64,000 bases of DNA from Casuarina equisetifolia (lineage: Eukaryota > Streptophyta > Magnoliopsida > Fagales > Casuarinaceae). Each line of letters opens with the position of its first letter. Position 1 is the stretch's first letter. Below the pieces are notes generated by a model, which saw only the letters and a list, made by a program, of their open reading frames with translations, searched no databases and was not told where the DNA came from. Position numbers and translations under genes: made by a program. Shown one piece after another: positions 48,472 through 59,469 of the stretch. The stretch spans positions 17,097,931 to 17,161,930 of the forward strand of contig CM052357.1 in NCBI GenBank assembly GCA_028551475.1, read 5' to 3'.

Positions 48472-48599
48472 TACATTGTTTACCAAAATTCCAGTGAAAC
48501 CTTCTCTTCCATCTCACCTCAAGTAATAACCTTAACCACTACCTAAATGCCCATAATGTCGTCAAGGATGGAGACAAGTTAGGAATAGACTAAGAATAA

Positions 48600-49260
48600 G
48601 GTGTGCTAGGTTTTCCAAATGACGTACTTATACCCATTTGAAACCCTAATCTCACCCAATGGGCTTTCTTACTCAAACTTATATTAAACCACTTGGCTTA
48701 TCTTAGACTAGATGGTACTAGTTTGGCTCCTTTTGATGTCCATAAACTTTGTTGTCACTTAACTAATGGATTTTTAGTTGTTGGTTGAAACATAGGACTA
48801 TCTTTCAACCTATGCCCTCCATTGAAGATGTAGCTTCAAATGATTCATCATGGCAATTGAATTGTCACCAAGTTCCTCCACCAAGTAAAAGTCATTATCA
48901 ACCAACTAGGTGATCATTAGTGAGAAGATTTCAAAGAAAGGATACTTGACATTACTTTTATAAGAGCTTAACAAGGAGTTTGATAACCTTAGGACCTTTA
49001 TATTTGTCTAGTCATACCATGCTCCCTTTACCAATGATATATTACATTGCCTTCTGCTCACCCATAAGGACTAGAAAGAGAATTAAGTAACCTTAAGACA
49101 GCACTTGTGGCATTTGACACCTATTTTGGCTTTTTTACCATTGCCTAGACCTCATTGTCTTTCCAAAAAATTCCATGGCACACTTGCTTGATTAGTCCCC
49201 CCTTAAGTGATCATTAGTCAACTAGTCTTCTCTTGACCTACCATCCTAACAATGGTCTAA
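48600..49260 (+). pseudogene. copia D: gag remnant
   Basis: Starts about 140 bp after the primer site. LDGTSLAPFDVHKLCC-like text, then ITLPSAHP.GLERELSNLKT (about 49035-49095), which fits the TLEELxxLLLxHExRLE end of copia gag. Many stops. The function would be RNA packaging. Confidence 0.5.
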
Positions 49261-49589
49261 TTGTTGAGAAAGATTTAAATTTGTATTTAACCAACTCTTA
49301 AATAAAAATAACTAATCCTAATAGCAACATGCTCACCCATAATAGGCTTAACACAAAATTTGGCCCATTTTACCCTTCAAGCCCATTACATCTACCTTAC
49401 TCCATATTCTTTTAGCCTTCATCCAACCCACTGTCCTTCTTAATCCCATTATGCTAGCTTAACTCCCCTAGTCTCCCACTATGGCCTATCCCTTCCCTAA
49501 CCTTTGTTACCTAATATTGCCTCTTAACACCTATATTACAAAGCATCTCATTATGTTACTTATTCTTCAACTATACCATCTAGTTTCAC

Positions 49590-49830
49590 CCTTTATATAG
49601 GATCCTAATAGCTAACTATAGGTGATTGTGTCCCTTTATCATCATTCACATAGGTACCTTTATACCTTTTATTTTTCAACTTTCTAACATTCTAGTTGAT
49701 CCTTCCATTACCAAGAATGTTTTACCTATTTTTAAATTTATGTCAAGTAATAACTACTCTTTCTTTATTTTGGCCATACTTTTTTAAGCCATCGTGTCAC
49801 ATAGGGTACATTACATCTATGATGTACTTG
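49590..49830 (+). pseudogene. copia D: protease to pre-integrase remnant
   Basis: In one plus-strand frame: CPFIIIHIGTFIPFIFQLSN (about 49630-49690), ILVDPSITKNVLPIFKFMSS (about 49693-49750), then NNYSFFILAILF. This matches the copia segment GxSxPIxHIG...LxxVLxVPSITKNLLSxSKFxxDNxxxFEF. The preceding DSG active site is not readable. Confidence 0.75.
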
Positions 49831-50469
49831 ACCATGGGCTTACCATCTAGCAATCTTTCATCTCCTTGCATTTTTCTTGCATTGTGCACCAACATTTTTC
49901 TCCTATGGCATCACCATTCTTTAGCTGATGTGCTTGTTTTTCTTTTCAAGTTAACATACCTAAATTTTTTGTCTCCTTTCCCCATTTGTACTACATGTGT
50001 TCTCAATAACAGCCATTACCATTGCCATCCTTATCCCCTAACTCAACTTAATTCTTTGGATCTTTTCCAACTCATAAACTTTGATGCATAGGGTCCTTCC
50101 TTTACTAAGTCAATAAATAAAAATTAATTTTATATGTGTTTTATTAATAATTTATTTTGTTTCTCTTGGTTCTATGCCTTTTCTATGTAGTTTTAACTTC
50201 TTAATATTTTCATTGCATTTCACAAATTTATGGAAATTCAATTATAGTGTTAACTATAAGCTTTTTAATGTGATGGAGCTCTAAAGTTTCTATCCTCAAC
50301 CCTTCATGCTTAATACAATAGCATGGCATCCACTAGTATGTTTCTTAGCCTTACTCCCTTTTTTGGAGTGGTAGCATAAAGAATAAACACTACCATATAG
50401 TTGAGATCGATCTTATCCTCATCACTTAAGTTATTGTTTTGCCACACTTCTAAGACTTTGCCTTTGTGG

Positions 50470-50760
50470 CAATTATGTTCTTAATTAATTGGCTTCCCAC
50501 CTTTGTTCTTGGCAATGTCTTTCCATGGTAGGTTATATTCCATTACTCACCTATTGTTTCTCACTTGTAGGCCTCTGGTATGCAATCTTCCTTTATCTTA
50601 GGTTATATGCTTCACATATGCTTGTGTCTTACTCTCGTACATATATTGTTTTAGCCTACCCTCTAGGCTATAAAGATACACACATGAAGACATAAAAATT
50701 TCTTTATTGTTGTGGATGCCATCTTTCATGAGGAAGTTTTCCCTTACCATACTCTTTCCT
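50470..50760 (+). pseudogene. copia D: integrase C-terminal remnant
   Basis: Pieces in shifting frames: LINWLPTFVLGNVFPW (about 50474-50524; usual LINRLPT.VL....PWE), VLAYPLGYKDTHMKT (about 50649-50695; usual VFLGYPLGYKG), and FFIVVDAIFHEEVFPYHTL (about 50699-50755; usual FISRHVVFDE..FPY). Confidence 0.8.
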
Positions 50761-51099
50761 TGCTTCTACTTCTAATTTATGAGTCATTACTATCATTTTC
50801 CTCACACCTTTGTCCACCTTTCCTACCCTAGCAATGTTGATTCCTACTATCGTTGCCTAACCTAACCTAACCTCCCTACAACCTTTACTTCACCTACTAC
50901 TGTTGCATTTCTCTTCAAACCTCTAACATTTCTACCCTTCTTATGACTTAACTATAAGATGGCATGATCACTTGTTGCTCTATCAATTGCTCTTACACCT
51001 TTACTCTCACAACCACTACTTGTCCTTATACTAAACCTCCTTGTTGTATCCAATTTGTTTATGATGCTTACTAGTGAGATATGCCTTTATGGTTGACTA

Positions 51100-52190
51100 C
51101 ACTACTCTTAGTAAGAATGGAACTTAAGGATTAGTCCCATTACTAGTTAGCACTTGACCCATTAGCTACAAATGGATCTACAAGGTCAAAATCCTTTTAA
51201 ATTTGTCTTTGGAGCATTATACAACCTATCCTATGGCCAAAGGCTTTTATCAATAGGAGGAAATTAACTTCATAGAGACCTTCAAGTTAGTGGCCAAGTT
51301 GGTTATTGTGGTTATTATACTATATCATGGCTAGTAAATTCATCAAATTTATAGGCATTTTTCTTAAGTAGTTAACATAGAATAACCCTAGGGCTTTATT
51401 GATCCCATTCAATCCCCCATGTCTATTGTTTATATCACTCCTTGTGGATTAAACAAGCTCCTTATAATATCCACACCTTATGCCATTAATGAGCCTAGTC
51501 CATTTGGAGTGGTGAACCTTTTGCTTATCCTTTTCATTACTATATTATTATGGGTGCATTATTGTATCTCACCTTTACTTGCCTAATGTTGCTTACTTTA
51601 TCGACATTACTTCTCAATTTTACACCAATTGACAAAAAATCATTAGCTAGCTGTAAAGTGCATCCTTTAGAACTTGGTTAATACACCTCACCTAGGTTTG
51701 CTTCTCATGTAGAGTCTTTCCACCTCACATCATGCACTTTCGAATGTAGGTTGGGTAGGCAACCATGATAACCACTTGGTTTATGGCTTTTATGTTCTTC
51801 TTGGTAGGAATTTCATTCATTTGAGTTACCATAAATAATGCATGGTAGTTTGTTTCACCAGTAACATAGAATACAAATAATTTGCTAACACCATGACTAA
51901 ACTTATATGAATTAAGTATCTCTTCATGATTTTTTAAGCTTTTTTACCTCATCTAATGAGGCTTTGGTTTAACATCCTATTAGCCTTTTACTTGATAACT
52001 AATTTGGTGTTCTATGCATGTACTAAACACATTGAAATTAACCTCTAGTTTATCAAAATGCTTAGCTTATGGCCAACTTCACTTACAATTCATCTCCTTT
52101 ATGGATATGCCTATAGACATTTTCACTAAAGGAGTATCTTTTGGATGCTTACACTTTCTTTTACCCATGCTAATGGTTCATTCTACCCTT
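51100..52190 (+). pseudogene. copia D: reverse transcriptase and RNase H remnant
   Basis: RT start: PISYKWIYKVK (about 51159-51190; usual PIGCKWVYKIK), then AKGFYQ.EEINFIETFKLVAK (about 51237-51300; usual VAKGFTQ.EGIDY.ETFSPVAK). The middle is lost to frameshifts. The RNase H end reads DMPIDIFTKGVSFG (about 52103-52145; usual ..ADIFTKPL), 60 bp before the 3' LTR remnant, as expected. Confidence 0.8.
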
Positions 52191-52205
52191 TAACTTATGA
52201 AGGTA

Positions 52206-52286
52206 TGTTAAGAAGTGTGAAATCCACCTACATAACAATGTTAGGATCCATGTTCTCAACTATGTTAGTAAACGCATCAACCTAGT
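52206..52286 (+). repeat. 3' LTR of copia D, truncated
   Basis: First 81 bp of an LTR matching 48121 onwards, cut by the LTR of element C at 52287. Confidence 0.75.
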
Positions 52287-53310
52287 TGTTAGGTTTTATG
52301 GCTTAACAAGAAGAGGGGTTGAATTGTTCTTGTACCGAAATATTCTTCTCAAAAATTCTAATCAATTACTTTAGCAATTTATATGATAATATGCAATCAA
52401 ATAGAAATATTTAATCAAATAAAGAGCAAGAGAATCAACACCCAATTTACTACGGTGGTTCAGCACTCTACCTTAGACTCCTACGTCCACCCTCTTCTCC
52501 TTCAATCCAACTGATTGAAGTCACCTTTACTCAACTTGATTAGGAGAAGATGTTCTCCCTAATCCAAATAATTCCTTCTCAAAGGAATTATTAAATCCGA
52601 ATACAAATAATGATCAAAAGATCATATAAAATAGCAAATCCCTAAATAATATGTCAGTTTATGGGATATTGCTGATCAGAGGAGCTATTCAAACAAATAT
52701 ATCAAGATACAAAGCTCCTATCAAGAAATTCCCAATTTGGAGACATTAGGGTTTTAGATTTTCCTCAAGATTTATATGCAGAAAATGTTTATAAGTGAAA
52801 TCAACACATAAATAATGTTATACAAGCTATGATTAATGATATTATCAAAGATTAAACTGAATAGTCGAATATCACCAAAAGCTTATGAACCACCGAATGA
52901 TGTATGATCTTGAATCAAATGGTAAATAAGTTGAGTAGAGTATCTTCACAAAGAGAATGTTTCAAATAGATGTCAATCATCAAGAGAAAACCTTCACATA
53001 CACATCTTCTTTAAATAGAAGCAAATCTAGGGTTTTCTTTTTGAATCAAACCTGAACCGTAGCCTTCTTCTTGTTAGGAATAGTAGACTATCCATCAAAT
53101 CAGCCTCATTTCAACCTTTTGATTTGAAATTTGACCGTTCTGATAACTCGTCTCCTCCAGATTCATCCCGTTGAAACTTCAGTGCTTGAAAGAAACAAAG
53201 GTAGCATCGGGGAGAGAATGAAGTGGCTAGGGCATAACCCCTTGAGGGATAAGCATCTCTTATGTGCCCTTAAGTGAGATGACGTTGTAGCCAGCAAGCA
53301 TATCAAGGAA

Positions 53311-53490
53311 GCCTTTGATGTGATCAAGACAACACCATAATAGAAGCCTCTGATAATGATCAAGATGACACCGTAACAAAAAGCCTCTAATAATGATCAA
53401 GATGACACCATGATAGAAAGCCTCTGATAATGATCAAGACGACACCATAATAGAAAGCCTCTAATAATGATCAAGACGACATCGTAACAT
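53311..53490. repeat. 37-bp minisatellite in LTR C (5 units)
   Basis: Units of the type GCCTCTGATAATGATCAAGA plus TGACACCATAATAGAAA; the first unit is 35 bp and the last is truncated. The unit is unlike those in the other LTRs. Confidence 0.92.
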
Positions 53491-53835
53491 GAACGGGATC
53501 AGGCAAGCTGACGTGAACTTGGGCCGCACCTATATTCTAACAGTCCAACAGCAAAAGTCCAGGACAATAATAACATATATTCAACATGTATATTTGGTCC
53601 AATATCAATACATTTATAATGTATTGCATCTATTGAATTTAAGCTAATATATTGTTCCTGCAATTTCACCAAACCAAGTATCATATTCCTAAGATAAAAT
53701 ATATTCAAGTATATTTCATATTTCTTGAAGAATTATTTAAATAATCAATATATTCAAATAATCAATATTTATTTGAATATTGTCACAAATACTTTAAGAA
53801 TATATTTTATGAGGAAATATAGGAACCCGGTTACT

Positions 53836-53862
53836 TTATAATATTATTAATTGATATTATAA
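53836..53862. repeat. family near-palindrome in LTR C
   Basis: 27-bp near-palindrome; here the centre is even more symmetric (TTATAATATTATTAATTGAT...). Confidence 0.85.
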
Positions 53863-53980
53863 TTTGTACACGTTTTATTTCCTATAGTTTTTCCTTTTTG
53901 CACATTTAGAAAAACATAATTTGAGAATTGACATTTACAAGAAAATATTTTCAGTCACAACAAAACCCTATTTTCCAACA

Positions 53981-53999
53981 ATCTTTCCCTTTTTGATGA
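53981..53999 (-). other. polypurine tract of element C
   Basis: Minus strand TCATCAAAAAGGGAAAGAT directly before the LTR start, the plus-strand primer of LTR elements and in the form typical of Sireviruses. Confidence 0.8.
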
Positions 54000-54489
54000 T
54001 GACAAAATATATTTCAATAGTATTGCACATGTCATCAAATATCAATTTTGTTTTTCAAAGAGAACACAACGTATCATTGCAGCATAGATACAGTTTTATG
54101 ATCATATGCATGTCTCCTATACATGTGTCTTAGTAGATTTCGAAAGTTTGTATAGAACATGCAAGAATTTGGTTAAACAAGGGTGATATGTATATGTATC
54201 CCACATTCTGCAGTGATAGTAAAAAATGAGACTTTACATGTGCACCTATTCTTTTCCCCTTTTTATTGTAAGCAAAAAGAATAATTTTGCAAGTAAGCAA
54301 GACAAGATACAACAAAAAAAAATAAGCAGGCAACAACAGAATAGAGAGAGAAAAGAGTAGGGTACTAACCGAAGGCTGTATGAGTGAAGGTAGAGCCGCC
54401 CCCCTCCTTAAACCAAGCAGTTTGAAGAACAGTGAAAGAATAGAGAGATAGTAGTAATAAATAGTTCAAAGATTTTCAAGAAGTAACAT

Positions 54490-54970
54490 TACAAGTTCGC
54501 GTCTAAGAGCATAAAATCTATCTTTTGGTAAAGGTTTGGTTAAGATATCAGTAGTTTGCTTATCAGTACTCACAAATTTAAGCAAACATCACGTTTTTGA
54601 ACATGATCCCGAATGAAATGATGTATAATTTCTATGTGCTTTGTTTTAGAGTGCTAGATAGGATTCCTAGTGAGATTTATAGCACTTGTGTTATCACATT
54701 TTAGTGGAACTCTATGTGATAAGATTCCATAATCCTCTAACTGTTGTTTCATCCATAAGATTTAAGCACAACTACTAGCAGCAGCAATATATTCGGCTTC
54801 AGTAGAAGAGAGAGCTACACAGTTCTGTTTCTTGGAGTGCCAAGAAATAAGCATATTTTTGAGATAGTGACATCCACCACTTGTACTCTTCCTATCTAGT
54901 TTGCAGCCAGCATAATCAGAGTCACTAAATGCATATAAATCTAGAGTGGTGTCTCTAGGGTACTAGATTC
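54490..54970 (-). pseudogene. element C: RNase H remnant
   Basis: Minus strand, in shifting frames: the YAFSDSDYAG equivalent (about 54900-54935), the RKSTSGGCHYL equivalent (about 54855-54895), NCVALSSTEAEYIAAAS (about 54775-54830), and an IQHSKTKHIEIIHHFIRDHV equivalent (about 54600-54660). Order and spacing are those of copia RNase H. Broken by several frameshifts. About 490 bp of non-coding sequence separates it from the polypurine tract. Confidence 0.8.
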
Positions 54971-55945
54971 CTAGAGAAACTGTGTCTCTAAGGTATCTAA
55001 ATATCTCTTAACAGTAACTAGATGCGGTTCTTTAGGATTGGATTGATATCTAGCACATAGACACACACTAAACATGATATTTGGTTTGGATGCAATCAAG
55101 TATAGTAAAGAGCCAATCATGCGACGATACAATTTCGTGTCTACACTAATTCCATCTTCATCATTAGATAATGATAAAGAAGTGCTCATTGGTGTGTTTA
55201 TTGGTTTAGAATCATGCATCTTGTATTTCTTGAGCAATTCATTTGTATATTTGGTTTGACTTATAAAAGTCCTTTTGTTGGTTTGTTTGATTTGCAATCC
55301 AAGAAAGTATGTTAATTCACCCATCATGCTTATTTCAAATTCACTTTGTATGCATGCAGCAAGCTCTTCACATAATTGAGAATTAGTAGAACCAAACACG
55401 ATATCATCAATACATATTTGGAGAATTAAAATTTCTTTTCCTTTGTTCTTTATAAATAATGTGTTGTCCACTTTTCCTTTTTTGAAATCGTGATTAATTA
55501 AGAACAAACTTAATTTATCATACTAAGCCCGTGGAGCTTGTTTCAACCATATAAAGCTTTTGATAATTTAAAGACATGATTTGAGTAAATTGGATCTTCA
55601 AATCCGGGTGGTTATTCAACATATACTTCTTCCTTTACAATGCCATTCAAAAATGCACTTTTAACATCCATTTGAAATAAGGTAAAGTTCATACAGCAAG
55701 CAAATGCAAGTAAGATCCGAATAACTTCCAATCTAGCTACAGGTGCAAATGTTTCATCATAGTCAATCCCTTCTTCTTGACTATATCCTTGTGCCACTAA
55801 TCTAGCCTTATTTCTAGTGACGGTACCATTTTCATCCAATTTGTTCCGAAATACCCATTTTGTACCTATGACCGGATGGTTCTTTGGTCTAGGAACTAGA
55901 TTCCAGACCTTGTTTCTTTCAAACCAATTCAATTCTTCTTGCATA
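54971..55945 (-). pseudogene. element C: reverse transcriptase
   Basis: Two long open segments. 55944-55612 holds [52 protein letters not shown] and [19 protein letters not shown]. After a stop (E then TAA at about 55609) and a second stop in QAPRA(TAG)YDKL (about 55523), 55507-54971 holds ILQICIDDIVFGSTNSQL, FEISMMGELTYFLGLQIKQ and RRMIGSLLYLIASKPNIMF. This is a near-complete copia RT of Sirevirus type that would make cDNA. The catalytic YVDD reads CIDD, so Tyr is replaced while both Asp are kept. Both stops are single-base C-to-T or G-to-A changes from Gln and Trp. Confidence 0.93.
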
Positions 55946-56438
55946 GCAAGAAGCTACTTATCATCCTCAAATGCCTCATCTACTTTCTTAGGCTCTACTT
56001 GAGACAAAAAGGCTTGATGTTCACATGTGTTGTGAACCCGAGACCTTGTGCTTACTTTAACATTTGGATCTCCTATAATGTGATCGTGATCTACTTCATT
56101 CCTAACGCTAGGGAAGGAGGGTTCTCTAGTTTTAGGCTCCCCCTCAACTTCAGCCCTATTTGGAATGCTTTTAGTTCCACCATTTTCTTTGATTTTTAGG
56201 ATATCTTGGCATTCATCCTCAAACTTAACATGAATGGACTCTTCTATAACTAAAGTGCATTTGTTAAATATTTTATATGCTTTACTTGTATAAGAGTATC
56301 CAAGAAATATTCCTTCATCACTTTTGGAATCAAATTTCCCAAGTGATTACTTTCTGTGATTCAAGACAAAACATTTACTTTCAAAAACATGAAAATATGA
56401 AATGTTTGGTTTTCTTTCAAAGAATAACTCAAAGGGTG
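55946..56438 (-). pseudogene. element C: integrase C-terminal end and integrase-RT linker
   Basis: Minus strand after the inserted LTR: TPFELFFERKPNISYFHVFE (about 56370-56430), FLGYSYTSKAYKIFN (about 56270-56315), then an acidic linker with TRSRVHNTCEHQAFLSQVEP (about 55990-56050). A stop sits in the FVLNHRK stretch near 56345. It continues the integrase at 57866 and was parted from it by the solo LTR. Confidence 0.82.
56434..56438. repeat. target site duplication of the 1427-bp LTR (left)
   Basis: GGGTG, identical to 57866-57870. Confidence 0.9.
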
Positions 56439-57282
56439 TGTTCGGTGAATTTTAGATGCAAGTGAACATGTCGAACAAGTAATATAATGATGAGAAAAGT
56501 ATCGTCCCACGAAGATTGGTGAATACTGAACTAATTAAGTACTAATGATGAATTAATCCTAAAATTTATCTAGCAAATCAAAATATTGTTGAAGATGAAT
56601 TAAAATTTAAAATTTCTAAAATGAAAACTCAAAACTAATTAAAATTGAATCCAAGTAGGAAAAATCAAGATGAGACACATGTTAGAGCTTCCGATTTCAC
56701 CATAACTACTAGATATGAATTTCCATAGTTTATGCCTGCAAGAATGATATTATCTATGTGATGGCGGAATTTCCTAATTTATTTACTATCCTATGTTTAG
56801 GTATAGTAAACCTATTTAGTTCATTAATTCACTATATCTCTATATGTGAATTGAAACAAACCAAATGCATTAGGATCTGTGAATATTCCTGATTTACAAT
56901 AAATCTTTCGATCATCTTATCACCAAAAGCCACACAAATAACATGGTATATGTCTATCCATATTTAATTCATGGTTATATATTATAAGAAGCAATTGCAT
57001 ATTATTACCTTTCAGTCTCTAACATACACATCAAATCATTCAAGTGGTGGCCAATCACTTAAAAGCATTAAGCATAATAATATATAACTCACATAAATAA
57101 ACTATCTTGCAAAACATAAAACTTATAGGATTCACATCATCATAGTTAGGCTACATCTTCGCTCTAACAAAAGAAGTTTAGAACATAATGAAATAATGAG
57201 GAAGAATAATAATAAGAAACAAAGAATGCATCTTGAATCCAAGAACAAGAAGTCTGTCACCCTTTTTGTCTTCTCTTCAAGA

Positions 57283-57378
57283 AATCTTGAATTCTTGGCC
57301 TCTCTCTTGAGTTGAATCTTGAATTCTTGGCCTCTCTCTTGAGTTGTATCTTGAATTCTTGGCCTCTCTCTTGAGTTG
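57283..57378. repeat. 32-bp tandem triplication
   Basis: Three consecutive 32-bp units (AATCTTGAATTCTTGGCCTC plus TCTCTTGAGTTG) with a single base difference (unit 3 starts TA). Confidence 0.97.
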
Positions 57379-57839
57379 TGCTCAATTTCCTCCTTGGTTT
57401 TAGCGGCAACTTCTTTTCTCTCTTGCTTCCCCCTCTCTTCTATGCAGGGCTCCTCCTTTATATAGGGTATGGGATCTAGAACTTTCTCCTTATCCTAATA
57501 GCATTGGGTTTTGGATTCCCAATACAATTGGGTTTTAGACTTCTATATTAATTAGGCTTTGGACTCCTAATAGGACTAGGTTTTCTAATTATTTAAAAAA
57601 ATAATAACAATAAAAATCTAATAACAATTATCCAAAGCCCAAGCCCAAGCCCATCTTGATTTCCTTCACCTTGATAATTTGACCATCTTCTGCCATATAA
57701 TAAGTACCAGGTTCTCCATGCTTGTTCTTTTTCTTCATGCCTCCTTATGCTACATAAACAAGACAAATTTAAGTAAATAAAGAGGAATTCAAATATTTTC
57801 TCACAAACATTAGAGAATTTATTATTTAAATTAGGTAAA

Positions 57840-57863
57840 ATAACTCTATAAAAATAGAGTTAT
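57840..57863. repeat. perfect hairpin at the LTR end
   Basis: ATAACTCTAT (57840-57849), AAAA, ATAGAGTTAT (57854-57863): perfect 10-bp arms two bases inside the LTR end. Confidence 0.9.
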
Positions 57864-57865
57864 CA

Positions 57866-57870
57866 GGGTG
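57866..57870. repeat. target site duplication of the 1427-bp LTR (right)
   Basis: GGGTG, matching 56434-56438. Confidence 0.9.
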
Positions 57871-58740
57871 TCTTTTTCAAAATGGGTCTTATTAAGGCAC
57901 GGTTTGAAATATAGCAAGCTGTGTTTACAGCTTCTCCCCAAAAGTGTTTTGGAAGATTGTATTCACACATCATGGTTCTAGCCATCTTTTGAAGTGTTCT
58001 ATTTTTCCTTTCAACAACACCATTTTGTTGTGGTGTTCTAAAGGCTAAAAAGTTATGTGAAATACCATTTTCTGAATAGAATTTTTCAAAAGGTTGGTTT
58101 TCAAATTCACCACCACAATCAGTTCTTATTTTTATAATTGAAAAACCTTTTTCATTTTGAATCATTTTACAAAATTCAGCAAACCTTTCAAATGCCTCAT
58201 CTTTTCTAGCAAGCATGTATGTCCATGTGAATCTATAATATTCATCTATAAGAACTAAGACATAATGTTTACCATTCAATGTTGCTGTTCTCATAGGACC
58301 AAAAAGGTCCATGTGCAGTATTTCTAATGGTCTAGATGTGCTTACCACAAGCTTCAATTTGAAGCTACTTTCTTTTCCAAATTTTATTCTGAATCCTTTA
58401 TCAAACAATTGACTTATGCTAAATAAGTTAAATTTTAGCTCATCTATAAGCAACACTTCATATATGAGTAGGGTGTTAGAGTTACCTATTGTTCCCATTT
58501 CTCTTATTCTTCCTTTAGAGTTATCTGCAAAAGATACCGTACCTCCATTTTTCAACTCAAGAGTTGAGAAAAGCTCCCTCATCCCAGTCATGTGTCGAGA
58601 GCATCCACTATCCAGAATCCACATGTTCTTAAGCTTTTTGTTCCTTATCCATGCTCTCATATCCTGCAGAAACAAATTTAATTGTTGGAGTGCTTGGTAC
58701 CCTTTTTACTTTGGGTCCATGAGTGTTAGTTTGACTTAGA
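57866..58740 (-). pseudogene. element C: protease and integrase with pre-integrase deletion
   Basis: Open from 58675 leftwards for 270 codons. Protease: MWILDSGCSRHMTG (about 58580-58625, active DSG kept) and the LFSISQLFDKGFRI region. It then passes in frame through FGKESSFKLKLVVSTSRPLE into the integrase core: MDLFGPM (first Asp), IRTDCGGEFEN (second Asp), TPQQNGVVERKNRTLQKMAR (Glu), FWGEAVNTACYISNRA. The GAG-pre-integrase stretch with the His-His-Cys-Cys zinc site, normally some 80-100 residues between these, is missing. The D-D-E triad is complete. Integrase would join element DNA to the chromosome. The reading is cut at 57871 by the solo LTR. Confidence 0.93.
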
Positions 58741-59469
58741 TTTTTGTCATTCTTAGGCAACCAAAGCTTCTTTACTTGTAAGCCTTTCTAAGTCTTATGG
58801 GACATTTATCAAAATCATGACCAAAATAACTACAAAAAGAGCATTTATTTTTATGCAGTAGAATTGAACATTCTTTTTCCTTAAAGAAATGAGTAAATGA
58901 TTTTGATTTATCATTCAATTTATACCCTAGTCCCACTTTATCATATATACCTTTTTAAGAGCTTAGAATTTTATTTAACATGCAACTACCATTTGTAAAT
59001 TTCTTTAATAGCAAGTTACTTGCATCAAGTTTTAATTTCAAGTCACAGTTTTCTTTTTCAAGGTCATGGACTCCATTCTTTAGATTTTCAATACATACAT
59101 GTGAATTTGCATGTGTCTTAGTTTTAAGGGATGCATTGTCACTACAGAAAATTTCTGCTCCTTTTTGCATGTTCTCATGTTTTCCTTGTTTTTCATATAT
59201 ATCATTCATACAAGCATCATATTTCATATATGCATTAGCAGAAATAACAATGTCATCATTCAAGGAAATCACGGCATTTTTCTTTTCAGTTTGATCTTTA
59301 TATGCAGTAAGTTCTATACTTTGTTTGTCAATGGAATCAATTTTTTTACAAAAATCAAATGTTCCTATTTTTCATATTTATTTTTTGCTTTTAACTTTCT
59401 ATATTTATCTTTTAATTTATTTGTATATTCAACTAGGTCAGAAAATATAGTTTTTAATCCAAAATTTAT
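58741..59469 (-). pseudogene. element C: coiled-coil and second zinc knuckle region of gag-pol
   Basis: 59272-58955 is an open minus-strand segment, rich in Lys, Glu and Asn, with LKNGVHDLEKENCDLKLKLD, a coiled-coil-like heptad stretch, and LLLKKFTNGSCML. After a frame break follows CSFCSYFGHDFDKC (about 58800-58845), a C-x2-C-x4-H-x4-C knuckle, then a WLPK motif (about 58760). Sireviruses carry such an extended gag end. Frameshifts part it from gag on one side and protease on the other. Confidence 0.75.

Larger units (their letters stand above)
52287..53980 (-). repeat. 3' LTR of Sirevirus-like element C
   Basis: 1694 bp, TGTTAGGTTTTATGGC at the left and TTTTCCAACA at the right, bordered on the right by a polypurine tract. 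The first 650 bp or so match the 5' LTR at 60560-61243 closely. Contains the near-palindrome (53836-53862) and a 37-bp array. Inserted into the 3' LTR of copia D. Confidence 0.93.
56439..57865. repeat. solo LTR of a different family inside element C
   Basis: 1427 bp with TG...CA ends (TGTTCGGTGAATTTTAG at the left, AGAGTTATCA at the right) and a perfect GGGTG duplication. No coding capacity. Probable sense is minus, since the minus strand then starts TGATAACTCTAT. The lineage is not certain; end motifs recall gypsy or non-autonomous plant LTRs. It interrupts integrase and is therefore the youngest layer of the D-C nest. Confidence 0.9.

Noticed and set aside
49696..50091. 131-codon plus-strand ORF, hydrophobic
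   Set aside because: It overlaps the copia D protease/pre-integrase text read in another frame; hydrophobicity is a by-product of T-rich codons.
53311..53490. Regular repeat array as a CRISPR candidate
   Set aside because: Units are contiguous without unique spacers and lie in a plant LTR; the same holds for the other arrays.
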